DNA of 64,000 nucleotides from Leisingera sp. ANG-Vp (GCF_000813725.1 NZ_JWLD01000027.1:62001-126000), one strand, 5' to 3'; shown: positions 53,989 through 63,249, counted from the first letter of the stretch. The notes: a model not told the origin generated them from the letters alone. Translations and numbers: made by a program.

Positions 53989-55169
53989 GCAACGCTCCGT
54001 TTCTTGCGGTTTGCGTGGGCCACGATGCGGTCGAGCGCGGTGGCGAATTTGCTGTCATCAATGGTGAGGGCAACCCGGACCCAGTCGCGCAGGCTGTCGC
54101 CGAAGGCAGAGCCGGGCATGACGGACACGCCGTGCTCCAGCAGGTCCCAGGCGTAGGCGTCGCCGTCCATGCCGGTGGCAGCGACATTGACCAGGGCGAA
54201 CATGCCGGCGTCGGGGCGGTGCACGGTTAGTCCGGTTTCGCTGTGTAGCCGCTGCATCATCAGGTCTGCGCGGGCGGAGAAACGGGCGGCCATGCCGGCG
54301 GCGACGGAGGACCCCTCGCGCACGGCTTTCTCGGTCATGTCGGCGATGAAGGGCTGGTTGCCGAACAGCATGGTCTCCGAGACCGGCAGCAGCGCGGTGC
54401 AGAAGTCTGCGGGGCCGACGCACCAGCCGCTGCGGAAGCCCGGGGCGGCGTGGGATTTGGAGATTGAAGAGACTGCAATCACCCGGTCTGCCAGAGCGGG
54501 GTCAGAAAGCGGGGAGACGAATTCGGCGCCATCAAACACCATGTGCTCATAGACTTCATCCGAGATGATCCAGAGGTCGTGCTTGATCGCCAGTTCGCCT
54601 ATCTCCTGCAGGTCCTGAGCGGTCAGGATGGCGCCGGTCGGGTTGTGCGGTGTGGTCAGCAGGATGGCACGGCTGCGCGGAGTGATGCGCTCTGCGATAT
54701 CGGCGGCTTGCATGCGGAAGCCGGCCTCGGGGTGCAGCGGAACCGGCGCGGGGTCTGCGCCGGAGGCACGGATCACGCCTTCGTAAGTGGCATACATCGG
54801 ATCACCCACCAGCACCTCGGTGCCTGCCTCGGCCACGCCCTGCAGGACTGCATAAAGCGCGGTCTGAGTGCCCGGGAAGCAGAGAATGTTTTCCGGTGTG
54901 AATTCGCGGCCGCGGCTTGCGGTGTAAGATACGGCCAGAGCTGCGCACAGCCCGGCCTCGCCGCGGCCGTTGGAATAGCCGGTGCGGCCCGATTGCAGCG
55001 CCTCGGCAGCTGCGTCGAGCAGCTCCTGCGGGGCGGGAACATCCGGTTCGCCAATGGTCATTTCGACCAGGTCGGCGCCATCCGTTGCCATTTGGCGCGC
55101 CTTCAGGTGCACCCCCCATTTGCCGCCGCCCAATCCGGCCAGGCGTTCGGTAATTGCTGTCAGCCTCAT
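53985..55169 (-). CDS. aruH: Class I aminotransferase, AruH-like (arginine:pyruvate)
   Basis: 394 aa, PLP fold type I. NPTGAILTAQDL, DEVYEHMVFDGAEF and the PLP lysine SSISKSHAAPGFRSGW are visible. N-terminal residues are VEMTIGEPDVPAP. With the AruI-like decarboxylase gene directly after it, the arginine:pyruvate transaminase role is most likely. Both ends overlap neighbours by 4 bases, so all four genes form one translationally coupled operon. Confidence 0.87.
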   Translation of the reverse strand: MRLTAITERLAGLGGGKWGVHLKARQMATDGADLVEMTIGEPDVPAPQELLDAAAEALQSGRTGYSNGRGEAGLCAALAVSYTASRGREFTPENILCFPGTQTALYAVLQGVAEAGTEVLVGDPMYATYEGVIRASGADPAPVPLHPEAGFRMQAADIAERITPRSRAILLTTPHNPTGAILTAQDLQEIGELAIKHDLWIISDEVYEHMVFDGAEFVSPLSDPALADRVIAVSSISKSHAAPGFRSGWCVGPADFCTALLPVSETMLFGNQPFIADMTEKAVREGSSVAAGMAARFSARADLMMQRLHSETGLTVHRPDAGMFALVNVAATGMDGDAYAWDLLEHGVSVMPGSAFGDSLRDWVRVALTIDDSKFATALDRIVAHANRKKRSVA

Positions 55170-55813
55170 GTCTTGTCAGCCTCCTGCGTTAAGTTCAATC
55201 CAATGAGGGCGGCAACGGATTGCCGTCCGATTTCAGGCAGTTCCCCGGGCGTGAAGGCGTCGGGCAATGCGCCGCCCTCCAGCCAGAGGCCGTCAATCAC
55301 AGCGTTGCAGGCAATCGCCAGCTGCCGCAGCCGGGCAGGGGGTGCGGCGCGGCCTGCTTCCTCCAGCGCGGCGGCAATCAGCCCCTCCAGCTGGTCGCGG
55401 AAATAGGCATAGGTGCGCTCGTGCGTGGCCTTCATCTGGGGGTCGTTCTGCACCTTGTTCAGAAAGCTGGCCCAAAGCGCTAGTGAGCGCGGATCGACCA
55501 CCGGCGGCGTCAGCGAGGCCTCAACAAAGGCGCGCAGCTTGGCTAGCGCGGAGCCCTGGACGCCTTCTGCCGGGGCAAAGGTTTCATCCGTCATCGCGTT
55601 CATATGGTGCTCGTAAGCGGCGGTGATCAGCTCTTCCTTGGAGCTGAAATAATGGCGGATCAGCCCCTGGGTCACATCGGCGCGTTCGGCGATTCCCCGC
55701 ACCGTGGCACCGCGCACGCCTTTCTCGGCCACCAGTTCGAGCGTGGCGAGGATCAGTGCTTCCTGCCGGGATTCGGCTGACTCGCGTTTGAATTTTTTGC
55801 GCTCCTCGCTCAC
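55166..55813 (-). CDS. TetR-family regulator of the arginine operon
   Basis: 215 aa. The helix-turn-helix is LELVAEKGVRGATVRGIAERADVTQGLIRHYFSSKEELITAA, and the C-terminal domain is BetI-like (LALWASFLNKVQNDPQMKATHERTYAYFRDQLEGLIAAAL). First gene of the operon and divergent from the ABC importer. The palindrome AATTATACACTTGCATAATT in the 96-base gap is the probable site. Confidence 0.88.
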   Translation of the reverse strand: MSEERKKFKRESAESRQEALILATLELVAEKGVRGATVRGIAERADVTQGLIRHYFSSKEELITAAYEHHMNAMTDETFAPAEGVQGSALAKLRAFVEASLTPPVVDPRSLALWASFLNKVQNDPQMKATHERTYAYFRDQLEGLIAAALEEAGRAAPPARLRQLAIACNAVIDGLWLEGGALPDAFTPGELPEIGRQSVAALIGLNLTQEADKT

Positions 55814-55840
55814 CTTAGCTCCCTTTTCGCCGGGTGAAGA

Positions 55841-55860
55841 AATTATACACTTGCATAATT
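55841..55860. promoter_or_regulatory. Candidate TetR operator
   Basis: AATTATACACTTGCATAATT, with 6-bp perfect outer arms and 8 of 10 symmetrical pairs. It lies between the divergent TetR gene and the amino acid ABC importer and would control both. Confidence 0.5.
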
Positions 55861-55909
55861 ACTGGGATCGCGGCTTACTGCAATCAGAAAATTTGAGGAT
55901 CACGCAACA

Positions 55910-56707
55910 ATGGACACAGCCGCAGCTGCCGCATCAGTTCAGGAGCCGGACACGCGCCGGGAGGCGATCCGGGTGGAGGACTTGCACAAGTCCTTCGGCA
56001 ATCTGGAAGTGCTGAAAGGCGTGGATCTGACCGCGCAGCAGGGCGATGTGGTTGCGATCATCGGCGGCTCCGGCTCGGGTAAATCGACCATGCTGCGCTG
56101 CATCAACTTCCTGGAGACGCCGAGCTCGGGCAAGATTGTGATCGGCGGCGAGGAAGTCGCGATGCGGGGTGATGGCAGCCCTGCCAATCAGAAGCAGATC
56201 GAACGCATCCGCACCAAGCTGGCGATGGTGTTCCAGCAGTTCAATCTGTGGACCCACCGGACGCTTTTGGAGAATGTCATCGAGGTGCCGGTGCATGTGC
56301 TGAAGGTGCCCAAAGCCGAAGCCATCGAACGGGCGCGGGAGCTGCTTGATCGGGTGGGATTGGCCGGCCGGGAGGACACCTATCCTGCCTATATGTCCGG
56401 CGGCCAGCAGCAGCGGGCGGCGATTGCGCGGGCACTGGCTGTGGATCCGTCGGCGATGCTGTTTGACGAGCCGACCTCGGCGCTGGACCCCGAACTGGTG
56501 GGCGAAGTGCTGACGGTTATCCGCGGCCTGGCCGCTGAAGGGCGCACCATGCTGCTGGTCACCCATGAAATGAAGTTCGCGCGCGAGGTCGCGAACCATG
56601 TTGTCTACCTTTACCAGGGCCGCATCGAAGAGCAGGGACCGCCTGCCGAGGTCTTTGGCAATCCGCAATCAGAGCGGCTGAAGCAATTCCTGAGCTCGGT
56701 CGCCTGA
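55910..56707 (+). CDS. Basic amino acid ABC transporter ATPase (HisP/ArtP-like)
   Basis: 265 aa. Walker A is IGGSGSGKST, the signature is YMSGGQQQRAAIARAL, Walker B is AMLFDEPTSALDPE and the switch is LVTHEMKFAREV. These are typical of polar amino acid importers. It opens an operon of binding protein and two permeases. The neighbouring AruHI-DDAH operon suggests arginine or methylarginine. Confidence 0.92.
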   Translation: MDTAAAAASVQEPDTRREAIRVEDLHKSFGNLEVLKGVDLTAQQGDVVAIIGGSGSGKSTMLRCINFLETPSSGKIVIGGEEVAMRGDGSPANQKQIERIRTKLAMVFQQFNLWTHRTLLENVIEVPVHVLKVPKAEAIERARELLDRVGLAGREDTYPAYMSGGQQQRAAIARALAVDPSAMLFDEPTSALDPELVGEVLTVIRGLAAEGRTMLLVTHEMKFAREVANHVVYLYQGRIEEQGPPAEVFGNPQSERLKQFLSSVA

Positions 56708-56747
56708 CACAAGAAGAACCCAATAAAATCAACAGGGAGAGAACCTC

Positions 56748-57512
56748 ATGAAACTGAAAGCACTGCTTGCCGCTGCAACCGCAGCTGCCGCCCTGACGGC
56801 TGGCGCCGCTGCCGCGGAACAGGTCAAGATCGGCATCGCCGCCGAACCTTACCCGCCGTTTTCCTCGCTCGACAGCTCGGGCAACTGGGTTGGCTGGGAA
56901 ATTGAAGTTATCAAAGCAGTCTGCGCCGCCGCAGAGCTGGACTGCGTGATCACCCCGGTGGCCTGGGACGGTATCATCCCGTCGCTGACCGGCCAGCAGA
57001 TTGATGCGATCATGGCCTCAATGTCGATCACCGAGGAGCGCCTGAAGACCATCGACTTCTCGGATGCCTATTACAATACGCCGGCAGTGATCGTGGCGGA
57101 CAAGTCGATGAACATCGAGCCGACACCGGACTCGCTGGCGGGCAAGATTGTCGGCATTCAGGCTTCGACCATCCACCAGGCTTATGCGCAGGAATACTTC
57201 AAAGATGCCGAACTGAAGGTTTATCAGACCCAGGATGAGGCAAACCAGGACCTGTTTGCCGGCCGCATCGACGCGACCCAGGCGGACAGCATTGCAATGG
57301 CGGACTTCGTGAATTCCGACAATGGCGGCTGCTGCGAGATCAAGGGCGCGGTTGCCGATGACCCGTCGATCCTGGGCCGCGGTGTGGGTGCCGGCGTGCG
57401 CAAGGGCGATACCGAGTTGCTGGAAGCGCTCAACAAGGGCATCGCAGCAATCCTGGCTGATGGCACCCACGAGAAGATCACCGCGGGCTATTTCACCACC
57501 AGCATCTACTAA
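56748..57512 (+). CDS. Amino acid ABC substrate-binding protein (HisJ/ArtJ-like)
   Basis: 254 aa, periplasmic. The signal peptide is LKALLAAATAAAALTAGAAAAE. The mature part begins QVKIGIAAEPYPPFSSLDSSGNWVGWEIEVI. FDAMMASM-type block DAIMASMSITEERLKTIDFSDAYYNTPAV fits the SBP_bac_3 family of basic/polar amino acid binders. GGGAGAGAA ribosome binding site. Confidence 0.92.
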   Translation: MKLKALLAAATAAAALTAGAAAAEQVKIGIAAEPYPPFSSLDSSGNWVGWEIEVIKAVCAAAELDCVITPVAWDGIIPSLTGQQIDAIMASMSITEERLKTIDFSDAYYNTPAVIVADKSMNIEPTPDSLAGKIVGIQASTIHQAYAQEYFKDAELKVYQTQDEANQDLFAGRIDATQADSIAMADFVNSDNGGCCEIKGAVADDPSILGRGVGAGVRKGDTELLEALNKGIAAILADGTHEKITAGYFTTSIY

Positions 57513-57521
57513 GGTGCTGCC

Positions 57522-58268
57522 GTGACCGGACTGTTTGAGATACTGGGCCTCGGCGCCAGCGCGGAGCTGCTGTCGCTGGAGGGCTGGGGAGGCAACCTGC
57601 TGCGCGGGCTAGCCAACTCCCTGCAAATCGCCTTTGGCGCCTTTGGGCTGGGGCTGGTGATCGGGCTGTTCGGAGCCTATGGCAAACTCTACGGCGGGAA
57701 GGTCACACGCGATCTTCTCGCCATCTACACCACGGTGATCCGGGCAGTGCCTGAACTGGTGCTGATCCTGATCCTCTACTACGTGGGCAGCGATATCATC
57801 AACAAAATCTCGGAAGCGCTTGGCGGCGGCCGGGTTGAGATCAACGGCGTTGCCGCCGGCATCTGGGTCTTGGGCGTGGTGCAGGGGGCCTATGCCACCG
57901 AAGTGCTGCGCGGTGCCATCAAGGCTGTTCCCGTCGGGCAGATTGAGGCGGCGAAATCCTATGGCATGCCGACTCTCATGATCATGCGGCGGGTGACGAT
58001 CCCGGCGATGATGAGCTTTGCGGTGCCCGGGCTGGCGAACCTGTGGCTGATTGCGACCAAGGACACGGCACTCCTGGCTGTGGTCGGCTTCAACGAACTG
58101 ACACTGGAAACCCGGCAGGCGGCCAGCAGCACCCGGGCCTATTTCACCTTCTTCCTGGCGGCGGGCTTCCTTTATCTGATGGTGACGCTGTGTTCGGGCG
58201 CGGTCTTTGCCCGGGTTGAGAAATGGGCGCGGCGCGGCCAGCCTTCGCTGAAAGGAGGCACGGCATGA
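57522..58268 (+). CDS. Amino acid ABC permease (HisQ-like)
   Basis: 248 aa from a GTG start at 57522. Helices and the permease loop VLRGAIKAVPVGQIEAAKSYGMPTLMIMRRVTIPAMMSFAVPGLANLWLIATKDTAL are typical. RAVPELVLILILYYVGSD is the His/Glu/Gln/Arg permease signature. Its stop overlaps the next ATG. Confidence 0.92.
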   Translation: MTGLFEILGLGASAELLSLEGWGGNLLRGLANSLQIAFGAFGLGLVIGLFGAYGKLYGGKVTRDLLAIYTTVIRAVPELVLILILYYVGSDIINKISEALGGGRVEINGVAAGIWVLGVVQGAYATEVLRGAIKAVPVGQIEAAKSYGMPTLMIMRRVTIPAMMSFAVPGLANLWLIATKDTALLAVVGFNELTLETRQAASSTRAYFTFFLAAGFLYLMVTLCSGAVFARVEKWARRGQPSLKGGTA

Positions 58269-59041
58269 TCAGCGTGAAGGAGCTGATGCAACCGCACCGT
58301 ATCGTGATGATGCTGGTTTTTGCGGCGCTGGTGGTCTGGTGCGCGGTCTCGCTGCGCTGGGACTGGATCCCGAAGTATGCTCCCTTGGCGCTGGAGGGGC
58401 TGTGGGCCACGGTGTGGATCCTGGCGGTTTCGACTTTCCTGGGCTTCCTGCTGGCGGTGCCGCTGGGCTTGGCTCAGGCTGTGGGCCCCTGGTATCTGTC
58501 GATCCCTGCGCGCACCTTCTGCACCGTTATACGCGGCACGCCGCTGCTGCTGCAAATCTGGCTTTTGTATTACGGACTGGGCTCGCTGTTTCCGCAGTTC
58601 CCCTGGATCCGGTCTTCTGAGCTGTGGCCCTACCTGCGGCAGGCCTGGCCCTATGCGGTGCTGGCGCTGACCCTGTCTTATGCGGGCTATGAGGGCGAGG
58701 TGATGCGGGGCGCGTTTTCTGGTGTTGCCAAAGGCCAGCTGGAAGCCGCGAAGTCCTTTGGCATGCCCCGTTTCACCATGTTCCGCCGGATCTGGCTGCC
58801 GCAGGCGATCCGCAACGTGCTGCCAACCTTGGGCGGAGAAACCATCCTGCAGCTGAAGGCAACGCCGCTGGTGGCGACAATCACGGTGGTAGAGATCTAC
58901 GCGGTCTCGTCACGGGTGCGGGCGGATACCTTCATTGTCTACGAACCGCTGCTGCTGCTGGCATTGGTCTATATGGCGATTGCAGGGGTGATTGCCTTGG
59001 CGTTCCGGCGGTTTGAAGCCGGCACACCGCAACGCCGCTAA
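58265..59041 (+). CDS. Amino acid ABC permease (HisM-like)
   Basis: 258 aa, start at 58265 overlapping the previous stop. RTFCTVIRGTPLLLQIWLLYYG is the family signature. The loop is VMRGAFSGVAKGQLEAAKSFGMPRFTMFRRIWLPQAIRNVLPTLGGETILQLKATPL. Last gene of the importer operon. Confidence 0.92.
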   Translation: MISVKELMQPHRIVMMLVFAALVVWCAVSLRWDWIPKYAPLALEGLWATVWILAVSTFLGFLLAVPLGLAQAVGPWYLSIPARTFCTVIRGTPLLLQIWLLYYGLGSLFPQFPWIRSSELWPYLRQAWPYAVLALTLSYAGYEGEVMRGAFSGVAKGQLEAAKSFGMPRFTMFRRIWLPQAIRNVLPTLGGETILQLKATPLVATITVVEIYAVSSRVRADTFIVYEPLLLLALVYMAIAGVIALAFRRFEAGTPQRR

Positions 59042-59049
59042 GCAGGTCG

Positions 59050-59068
59050 GCCCGGCAGAGCGCCGGGC
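59050..59068. terminator. Bidirectional terminator hairpin
   Basis: GCCCGGC-AGAGC-GCCGGGC, perfect 7-bp stem, between the converging HisM-like gene and the flavoenzyme gene. Confidence 0.6.
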
Positions 59069-59083
59069 TGAAGCCTGTTTCGA

Positions 59084-61495
59084 CTACGCCTTTTGCCGTG
59101 CGTTGGAGGGATCCCAAGCCGGGGCATCCAGAAGCGTGAAGGCGCGGCGCCTGCCCAGGATGACAACCTCCAGCCCATCGCATGCGTCAGGGATCACATA
59201 GGCGAACGCCAGGCTTTTGCCGGTTGCGTGGCCATAGCCGCCCGAAGTGCAGACGCCAACCACCTTGTCTCCCTGCATCACCGTCTCGCCGCCGTAGATG
59301 TCGCAATCACCGGCAGCAACCTCGCCGTAAACCAGCCGGGTGGCGATGCCTTTGCCGCGGACGGCTTCGGTCGCGGTACGGCCTTTGAAGTCTCCTTTGT
59401 CCGCTGCGTAGAAACGGGTGCAATCGGCCTCGATCAGGGTGATCTCGTTGGTCAGTTCTGCGCCATAGCCGCGATAGGCTTTCTCCATCCGCAGCGAGTT
59501 CACCGCCTGGACGCCGAAATCGGCAATGCCGTGGGGTTCTCCGGCTTCCCAGATAGCGCTGTAGAGCGCTGCCAGCTGCGCCATTGGCGCGTGCAGCTCC
59601 CAGCCCAGTTCGCCGACATAGTTCACCCGCAGGGCGCGGACCGGTATGCCGGCAATGGTGATCTCCTGGCCCGAAAGCCAGCGGAAGGCGGAGTTGCTCA
59701 GATCTGCATCGGTCAACGGTGCCAGCACCTCGCGGGACCTGGGGCCTGCGACCACCAGCATGCCATAGTCATCGGTCACGTTTGTGATGACCGCGTCGTT
59801 GCCTGCGGCAAAACTCAGCTGATCCTGCACCATCCGCTCGGTTCCGGCGCCGGAGAGAACGTAGAAGCGGTCCTCAGCCAGCCGGGTGATAGTCCATTCA
59901 CCCTCGATCCGGCCATTGTCCGACAGCACATGGGTCAGGTTGATGCCGTCGGTTTTCTTTGGCAGGCGGTTGGCGGTGAGATGGTTCAGCAGGGCCTCAG
60001 CACCGGGGCCGGTGACGTCGAATTTGGCAAAGCTCGACAGGTCCATGATGCCAGCCCGCTCGCGCACGGCGCGGCATTCTTCGGCGACGATTTGGAACAA
60101 ATTGTTGCGGCGGAATTGCAGGTCTTCGGTAAAGCCCTCGGGGGCGAAATACTTCGGCCGCTCCCAGCCGTAAACCTGGGTGAAAGCCGCCCCCTTCGCC
60201 TTGAGCGGCTCATAAAGCGGCGTTGTGCGGGCCTCGCGCCCTGCCGCCGCTTCGCGCCCGGGCAGGGGGGTCACGAACATCTCGTGGTAATCTTCGAAGC
60301 TTTTAGCGCGGGTATAGTCCTGATCGGCAAAGCCGCCAAAGCGGCGCGGGTCGGTGCAGGCCATATTGATCTCGGCATCGCCGTGGACCATCCATTGGGC
60401 CAGGTATTTGCCGACCCCAGCCCCCTGGGCGATGCCGATGGAGGAGCCGCAGCATTGCCAGAAGTTGCGCAAGCCCGGTGCGGGGCCGGCCAGCGGGTTG
60501 CCGTCCGGCGTATGCGGAATGGCGCCATTGATGATGCGCTTGATCCCTGCATTGGCAAAGACGGGCATGCGCTCAAATGCCTGTTCCAGCCAGGGTGCAA
60601 TACGGTCGATGTCGCCGTCGAACAGTTCGTTCTCGCTCTCCCATTCGGGGGAGCCGCCGCGGTGGTCCCAGGCTTCCTTGGCGCCATAGTGCTCGTAGAT
60701 GCCGACCAGACCGGATTTCTGCTCCTGCCGGTAATACCCGGCGGTGGCCGGGTCGCGCATCACCGGCAGCTCGCCCTCCCAGGTCTTGAATTCGTCCAGC
60801 GCTTCGGTGACCAGGAAGTGGTGCTCCATGTTTGTGATCGGTGTATCCAGCCCGACCCAGAGGCCGACTTCGCGCGCATAGCATCCGCCGGCGTTGACCA
60901 CATGCTCGCAGGTGATGCTGCCCTGTTCGGTGAACACGTCCCACTCGCCTGAGGCGCGCTGCTTGATATCCATCACCCGGTTGCGGCGGATGATGGTGAC
61001 ACCCATCTGGCGGGCGCCCGCCGCCATGGCGTTGCAGGCGCTGGAGGGGTCCACATGGCCGTCCATGTTTGTATAGGCACCCGCCAGGATGCCATCGGTT
61101 TGCAGCCAGGGGTTCAGCTCCTTGATGCGGTCCGGCCCGATGACTTCCATGTGGAAGCCCACATTGGGCGCAAATCCGGCGACATAGTTGAACCAGTCCA
61201 CCTCTTCCTGAGTGGTGGCCAGCCGGATGCCGCCGCAGCCGTGCCAGCCGGCGGGCTGGCCGGTCAGCTCCTCCAGCCGGGGGTAGAGCGTGTTGGAGTA
61301 ATGGTGGATCTTGGCCATGTTGTAATTGCCGATGAAGCTGGGGCATTGGCCGGCCGCGTGCCAGGTGGAGCCCGAGGTCAGCTCGCCCTTCTCGACCAGC
61401 ACCACGTCTGTCCAGCCCTCTTCGGCCAGGTGATAGGCCAGGCCGACACCCATCATGCCGCCGCCGATGATCACCGCTTTTGCGTGAGACTGCAT
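59084..61495 (-). CDS. Dimethylglycine/sarcosine dehydrogenase-like flavoenzyme with GcvT domain
   Basis: 803 aa from the ATG at 61495. The FAD domain opens VIIGGGMMGVGLAYHLAEEGW, with STWHAAG at 43-49. His46 sits where the family attaches FAD covalently. Then comes an FAO_M-type middle part. The second half is a GcvT aminomethyltransferase fold that passes a one-carbon unit to tetrahydrofolate (DLSSFAKFDVTGPGAEALLNHLTANRLP, GELGWELHAP, VQAVNSLRMEKAYRGYGAELTNE). It demethylates a methylamine such as dimethylglycine or sarcosine. It follows an MttB-family methyltransferase gene, so a chain of demethylations is likely. Confidence 0.9.
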   Translation of the reverse strand: MQSHAKAVIIGGGMMGVGLAYHLAEEGWTDVVLVEKGELTSGSTWHAAGQCPSFIGNYNMAKIHHYSNTLYPRLEELTGQPAGWHGCGGIRLATTQEEVDWFNYVAGFAPNVGFHMEVIGPDRIKELNPWLQTDGILAGAYTNMDGHVDPSSACNAMAAGARQMGVTIIRRNRVMDIKQRASGEWDVFTEQGSITCEHVVNAGGCYAREVGLWVGLDTPITNMEHHFLVTEALDEFKTWEGELPVMRDPATAGYYRQEQKSGLVGIYEHYGAKEAWDHRGGSPEWESENELFDGDIDRIAPWLEQAFERMPVFANAGIKRIINGAIPHTPDGNPLAGPAPGLRNFWQCCGSSIGIAQGAGVGKYLAQWMVHGDAEINMACTDPRRFGGFADQDYTRAKSFEDYHEMFVTPLPGREAAAGREARTTPLYEPLKAKGAAFTQVYGWERPKYFAPEGFTEDLQFRRNNLFQIVAEECRAVRERAGIMDLSSFAKFDVTGPGAEALLNHLTANRLPKKTDGINLTHVLSDNGRIEGEWTITRLAEDRFYVLSGAGTERMVQDQLSFAAGNDAVITNVTDDYGMLVVAGPRSREVLAPLTDADLSNSAFRWLSGQEITIAGIPVRALRVNYVGELGWELHAPMAQLAALYSAIWEAGEPHGIADFGVQAVNSLRMEKAYRGYGAELTNEITLIEADCTRFYAADKGDFKGRTATEAVRGKGIATRLVYGEVAAGDCDIYGGETVMQGDKVVGVCTSGGYGHATGKSLAFAYVIPDACDGLEVVILGRRRAFTLLDAPAWDPSNARQKA

Positions 61496-61545
61496 TTGGA
61501 GTTCCTTTCCTGAAATCTTTGGAATCTTGGTGACTGGGTTTGGAG

Positions 61546-61564
61546 GGCCGGGCGCTGCCCGGCC
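61546..61564 (-). terminator. Intercistronic hairpin between mttB-like and flavoenzyme genes
   Basis: Perfect 8-bp stem with a 3-base loop (GGCCGGGC...GCCCGGCC). No T-run; probably a stabiliser or attenuator. Confidence 0.5.
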
Positions 61565-61607
61565 TATCGGCCGGGTGGCATTGTCAGTTTCAGAAGCGCC
61601 ACTCTGG

Positions 61608-63158
61608 TCACCAGATACCGTTGCCGCCGAACATCCGGGCGCGGGGCAGAATGATGTTGAAGTTCTCGCGCAGCTGCCGGTCCAGCTGCTCGGGGATGTG
61701 GCGGGGGTAGTGTTCCGCCAGGATGGCCTGCACCTTGTCCCGCGCGGCGTCGCGGGCATCGCGGGCGCCGGCCTCCTCCCATTCGCTGATGCTGCGGCGG
61801 TCGGCGATCTCGGGGTAGAGGTAGTCGGTCTTCATCCTGGCAAAGGTCTGCGGGTGGCCGAGGTAATGGCCTTCGCCCAGCACCACGTCGCGGATCACCT
61901 CGAAGTTCAGCGTGTCCTCGCTGACTTCGACGCCTTTCACCGTGCGCAGGATGGCGCCCAGCAGGTCGTTGTCGAGCACGTAGCTCTCAAAACTGGTGCC
62001 CATCAGGCTGCCGTGCATGCCTGCGCATTCGTGGATCATCGAAGCGCCGGCATGGGCCGCCAAGGAGATGGTGTAGCCCTTTTCGCCGCCTGCCTGCATG
62101 TCGGGCAGCTTGCTGTCGGTCATGCCGGCAGGCACCGAGTTCGGCAGGTCATAGAAACCGGCCATCTGGGCACAGGCCGCGGACAACAGTGCCTGCTCGC
62201 CCGAGCCGCCGGACATGGCGCCGGTGCGCAGGTCGCTGACAAAAGGCCAGGTGGCAAAGATGGCGCGGCAGCCGGGGTCGATGATGTTGCAGAGGATCAG
62301 CCCGGCCAGAACTTCGGCGCAGGCTTGCGCCACCGCGCCTGCAAGGGCGGCAGGGGCGGTGGCTCCGGCCTGGCCTGCAGCCACCAGCAGGATCGGCATC
62401 CCGGCCTCAACCGCGGCCTCAAGCGCGTCGCAGCTTTCGGTGGCAAAGCGCATCGGCGGCACCACGTGGCAGCAGACCGCGGTGCAAAAGGGGCGCTGGC
62501 GGAATTTGTCCTCGCCGCCCGCCACCGCGTCCAGCATCGGCATCACCGCCTTGACGCTGGCGCTGTCGGTGTAGCTGACGGCGATGGATTTCGAGGTGCC
62601 GGAGAGGCAGGCGTAGGTGGTGTTGATATCGAGATCCAATATCGACGTGGTGTCCCGGGCCACCACCGAGCGGTGGTACCAGTGGATATTGTCCATCTGG
62701 TCCACCAGCCGGGCGATGTCATAGAGATCGCCGACGGTGCTTTCGCGGTATTTTCCGGTGTGGAAGTCCATCATGGTGGGGGCGGCGCCGCCGGTACCGG
62801 CATGCACGCGGCGGCCGCCGATTTCGATGTCATGCACCGGATCGGTTCCATGCAGGGTGAACTTGCGCCTTGTGCGGGCGATCACATCTTCAACCAGACT
62901 GCGGGGAAAGCGCAAACGCCCCGCATCGTCCACCTGGCATCCTGCCGCAACGGCGCGGGCCTGAAGGCTGGGTGTGACCTGCGATAACCCGAGATCACCC
63001 AGCAGCTGCAGCACGAGCTGGTGGATGCGCTCCATCTCTGCCGGGCTCAGCGGCCGGTAATGGCCCCCGGGCATGCCGGGAGTGATGGGCGGCGCGGCGG
63101 CAGTATCTGAGGCGCCCCGGGCACGGCGGCCGGGGCGGCGTGGAGCGGTAGCTGGCAT
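61608..63158 (-). CDS. MttB-family (non-pyrrolysine) methyltransferase
   Basis: 516 aa, from the ATG at 63158 with GAGG 7 bases upstream. The TIM-barrel MttB pattern is visible: HYRPLSPAEMERIHQLVLQLLGDLGL, then GTGGAAPTMMDFHTGKYRESTVGDLYDIARLVDQMDNIHW, GASMIHECAGMHGSLMGTSFE and the C-terminal HYPRHIPEQLDRQLRENFNIILPRARM. There is no in-frame TAG, so it is the non-pyrrolysine type, some of which demethylate glycine betaine or other quaternary amines to a corrinoid protein. No corrinoid protein gene is in the window. Confidence 0.9.
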   Translation of the reverse strand: MPATAPRRPGRRARGASDTAAAPPITPGMPGGHYRPLSPAEMERIHQLVLQLLGDLGLSQVTPSLQARAVAAGCQVDDAGRLRFPRSLVEDVIARTRRKFTLHGTDPVHDIEIGGRRVHAGTGGAAPTMMDFHTGKYRESTVGDLYDIARLVDQMDNIHWYHRSVVARDTTSILDLDINTTYACLSGTSKSIAVSYTDSASVKAVMPMLDAVAGGEDKFRQRPFCTAVCCHVVPPMRFATESCDALEAAVEAGMPILLVAAGQAGATAPAALAGAVAQACAEVLAGLILCNIIDPGCRAIFATWPFVSDLRTGAMSGGSGEQALLSAACAQMAGFYDLPNSVPAGMTDSKLPDMQAGGEKGYTISLAAHAGASMIHECAGMHGSLMGTSFESYVLDNDLLGAILRTVKGVEVSEDTLNFEVIRDVVLGEGHYLGHPQTFARMKTDYLYPEIADRRSISEWEEAGARDARDAARDKVQAILAEHYPRHIPEQLDRQLRENFNIILPRARMFGGNGIW

Positions 63159-63249
63159 AGGCGGACCTCATGTCGAATTTGAGATCCAGTTGCGGTCAAA
63201 ACCGGGGCGTGCTCAAACGATCATTCTGAATGCGTTGCATTCTTTCAGA

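Noticed and set aside
59093-60952. Long open frame on + opposite the flavoenzyme gene (also 61527-62987, 51517-53001)
   Set aside because: Antisense shadows in GC-rich DNA. Their products are rich in His/Gly/Gln/Asp and match no family, whereas the opposite strand encodes clear enzymes.
61496-61759. N-terminal extension of the flavoenzyme
   Set aside because: It reads through the intergenic hairpin and the end of the mttB-like gene; the FAD motif starts right after the ATG at 61495.
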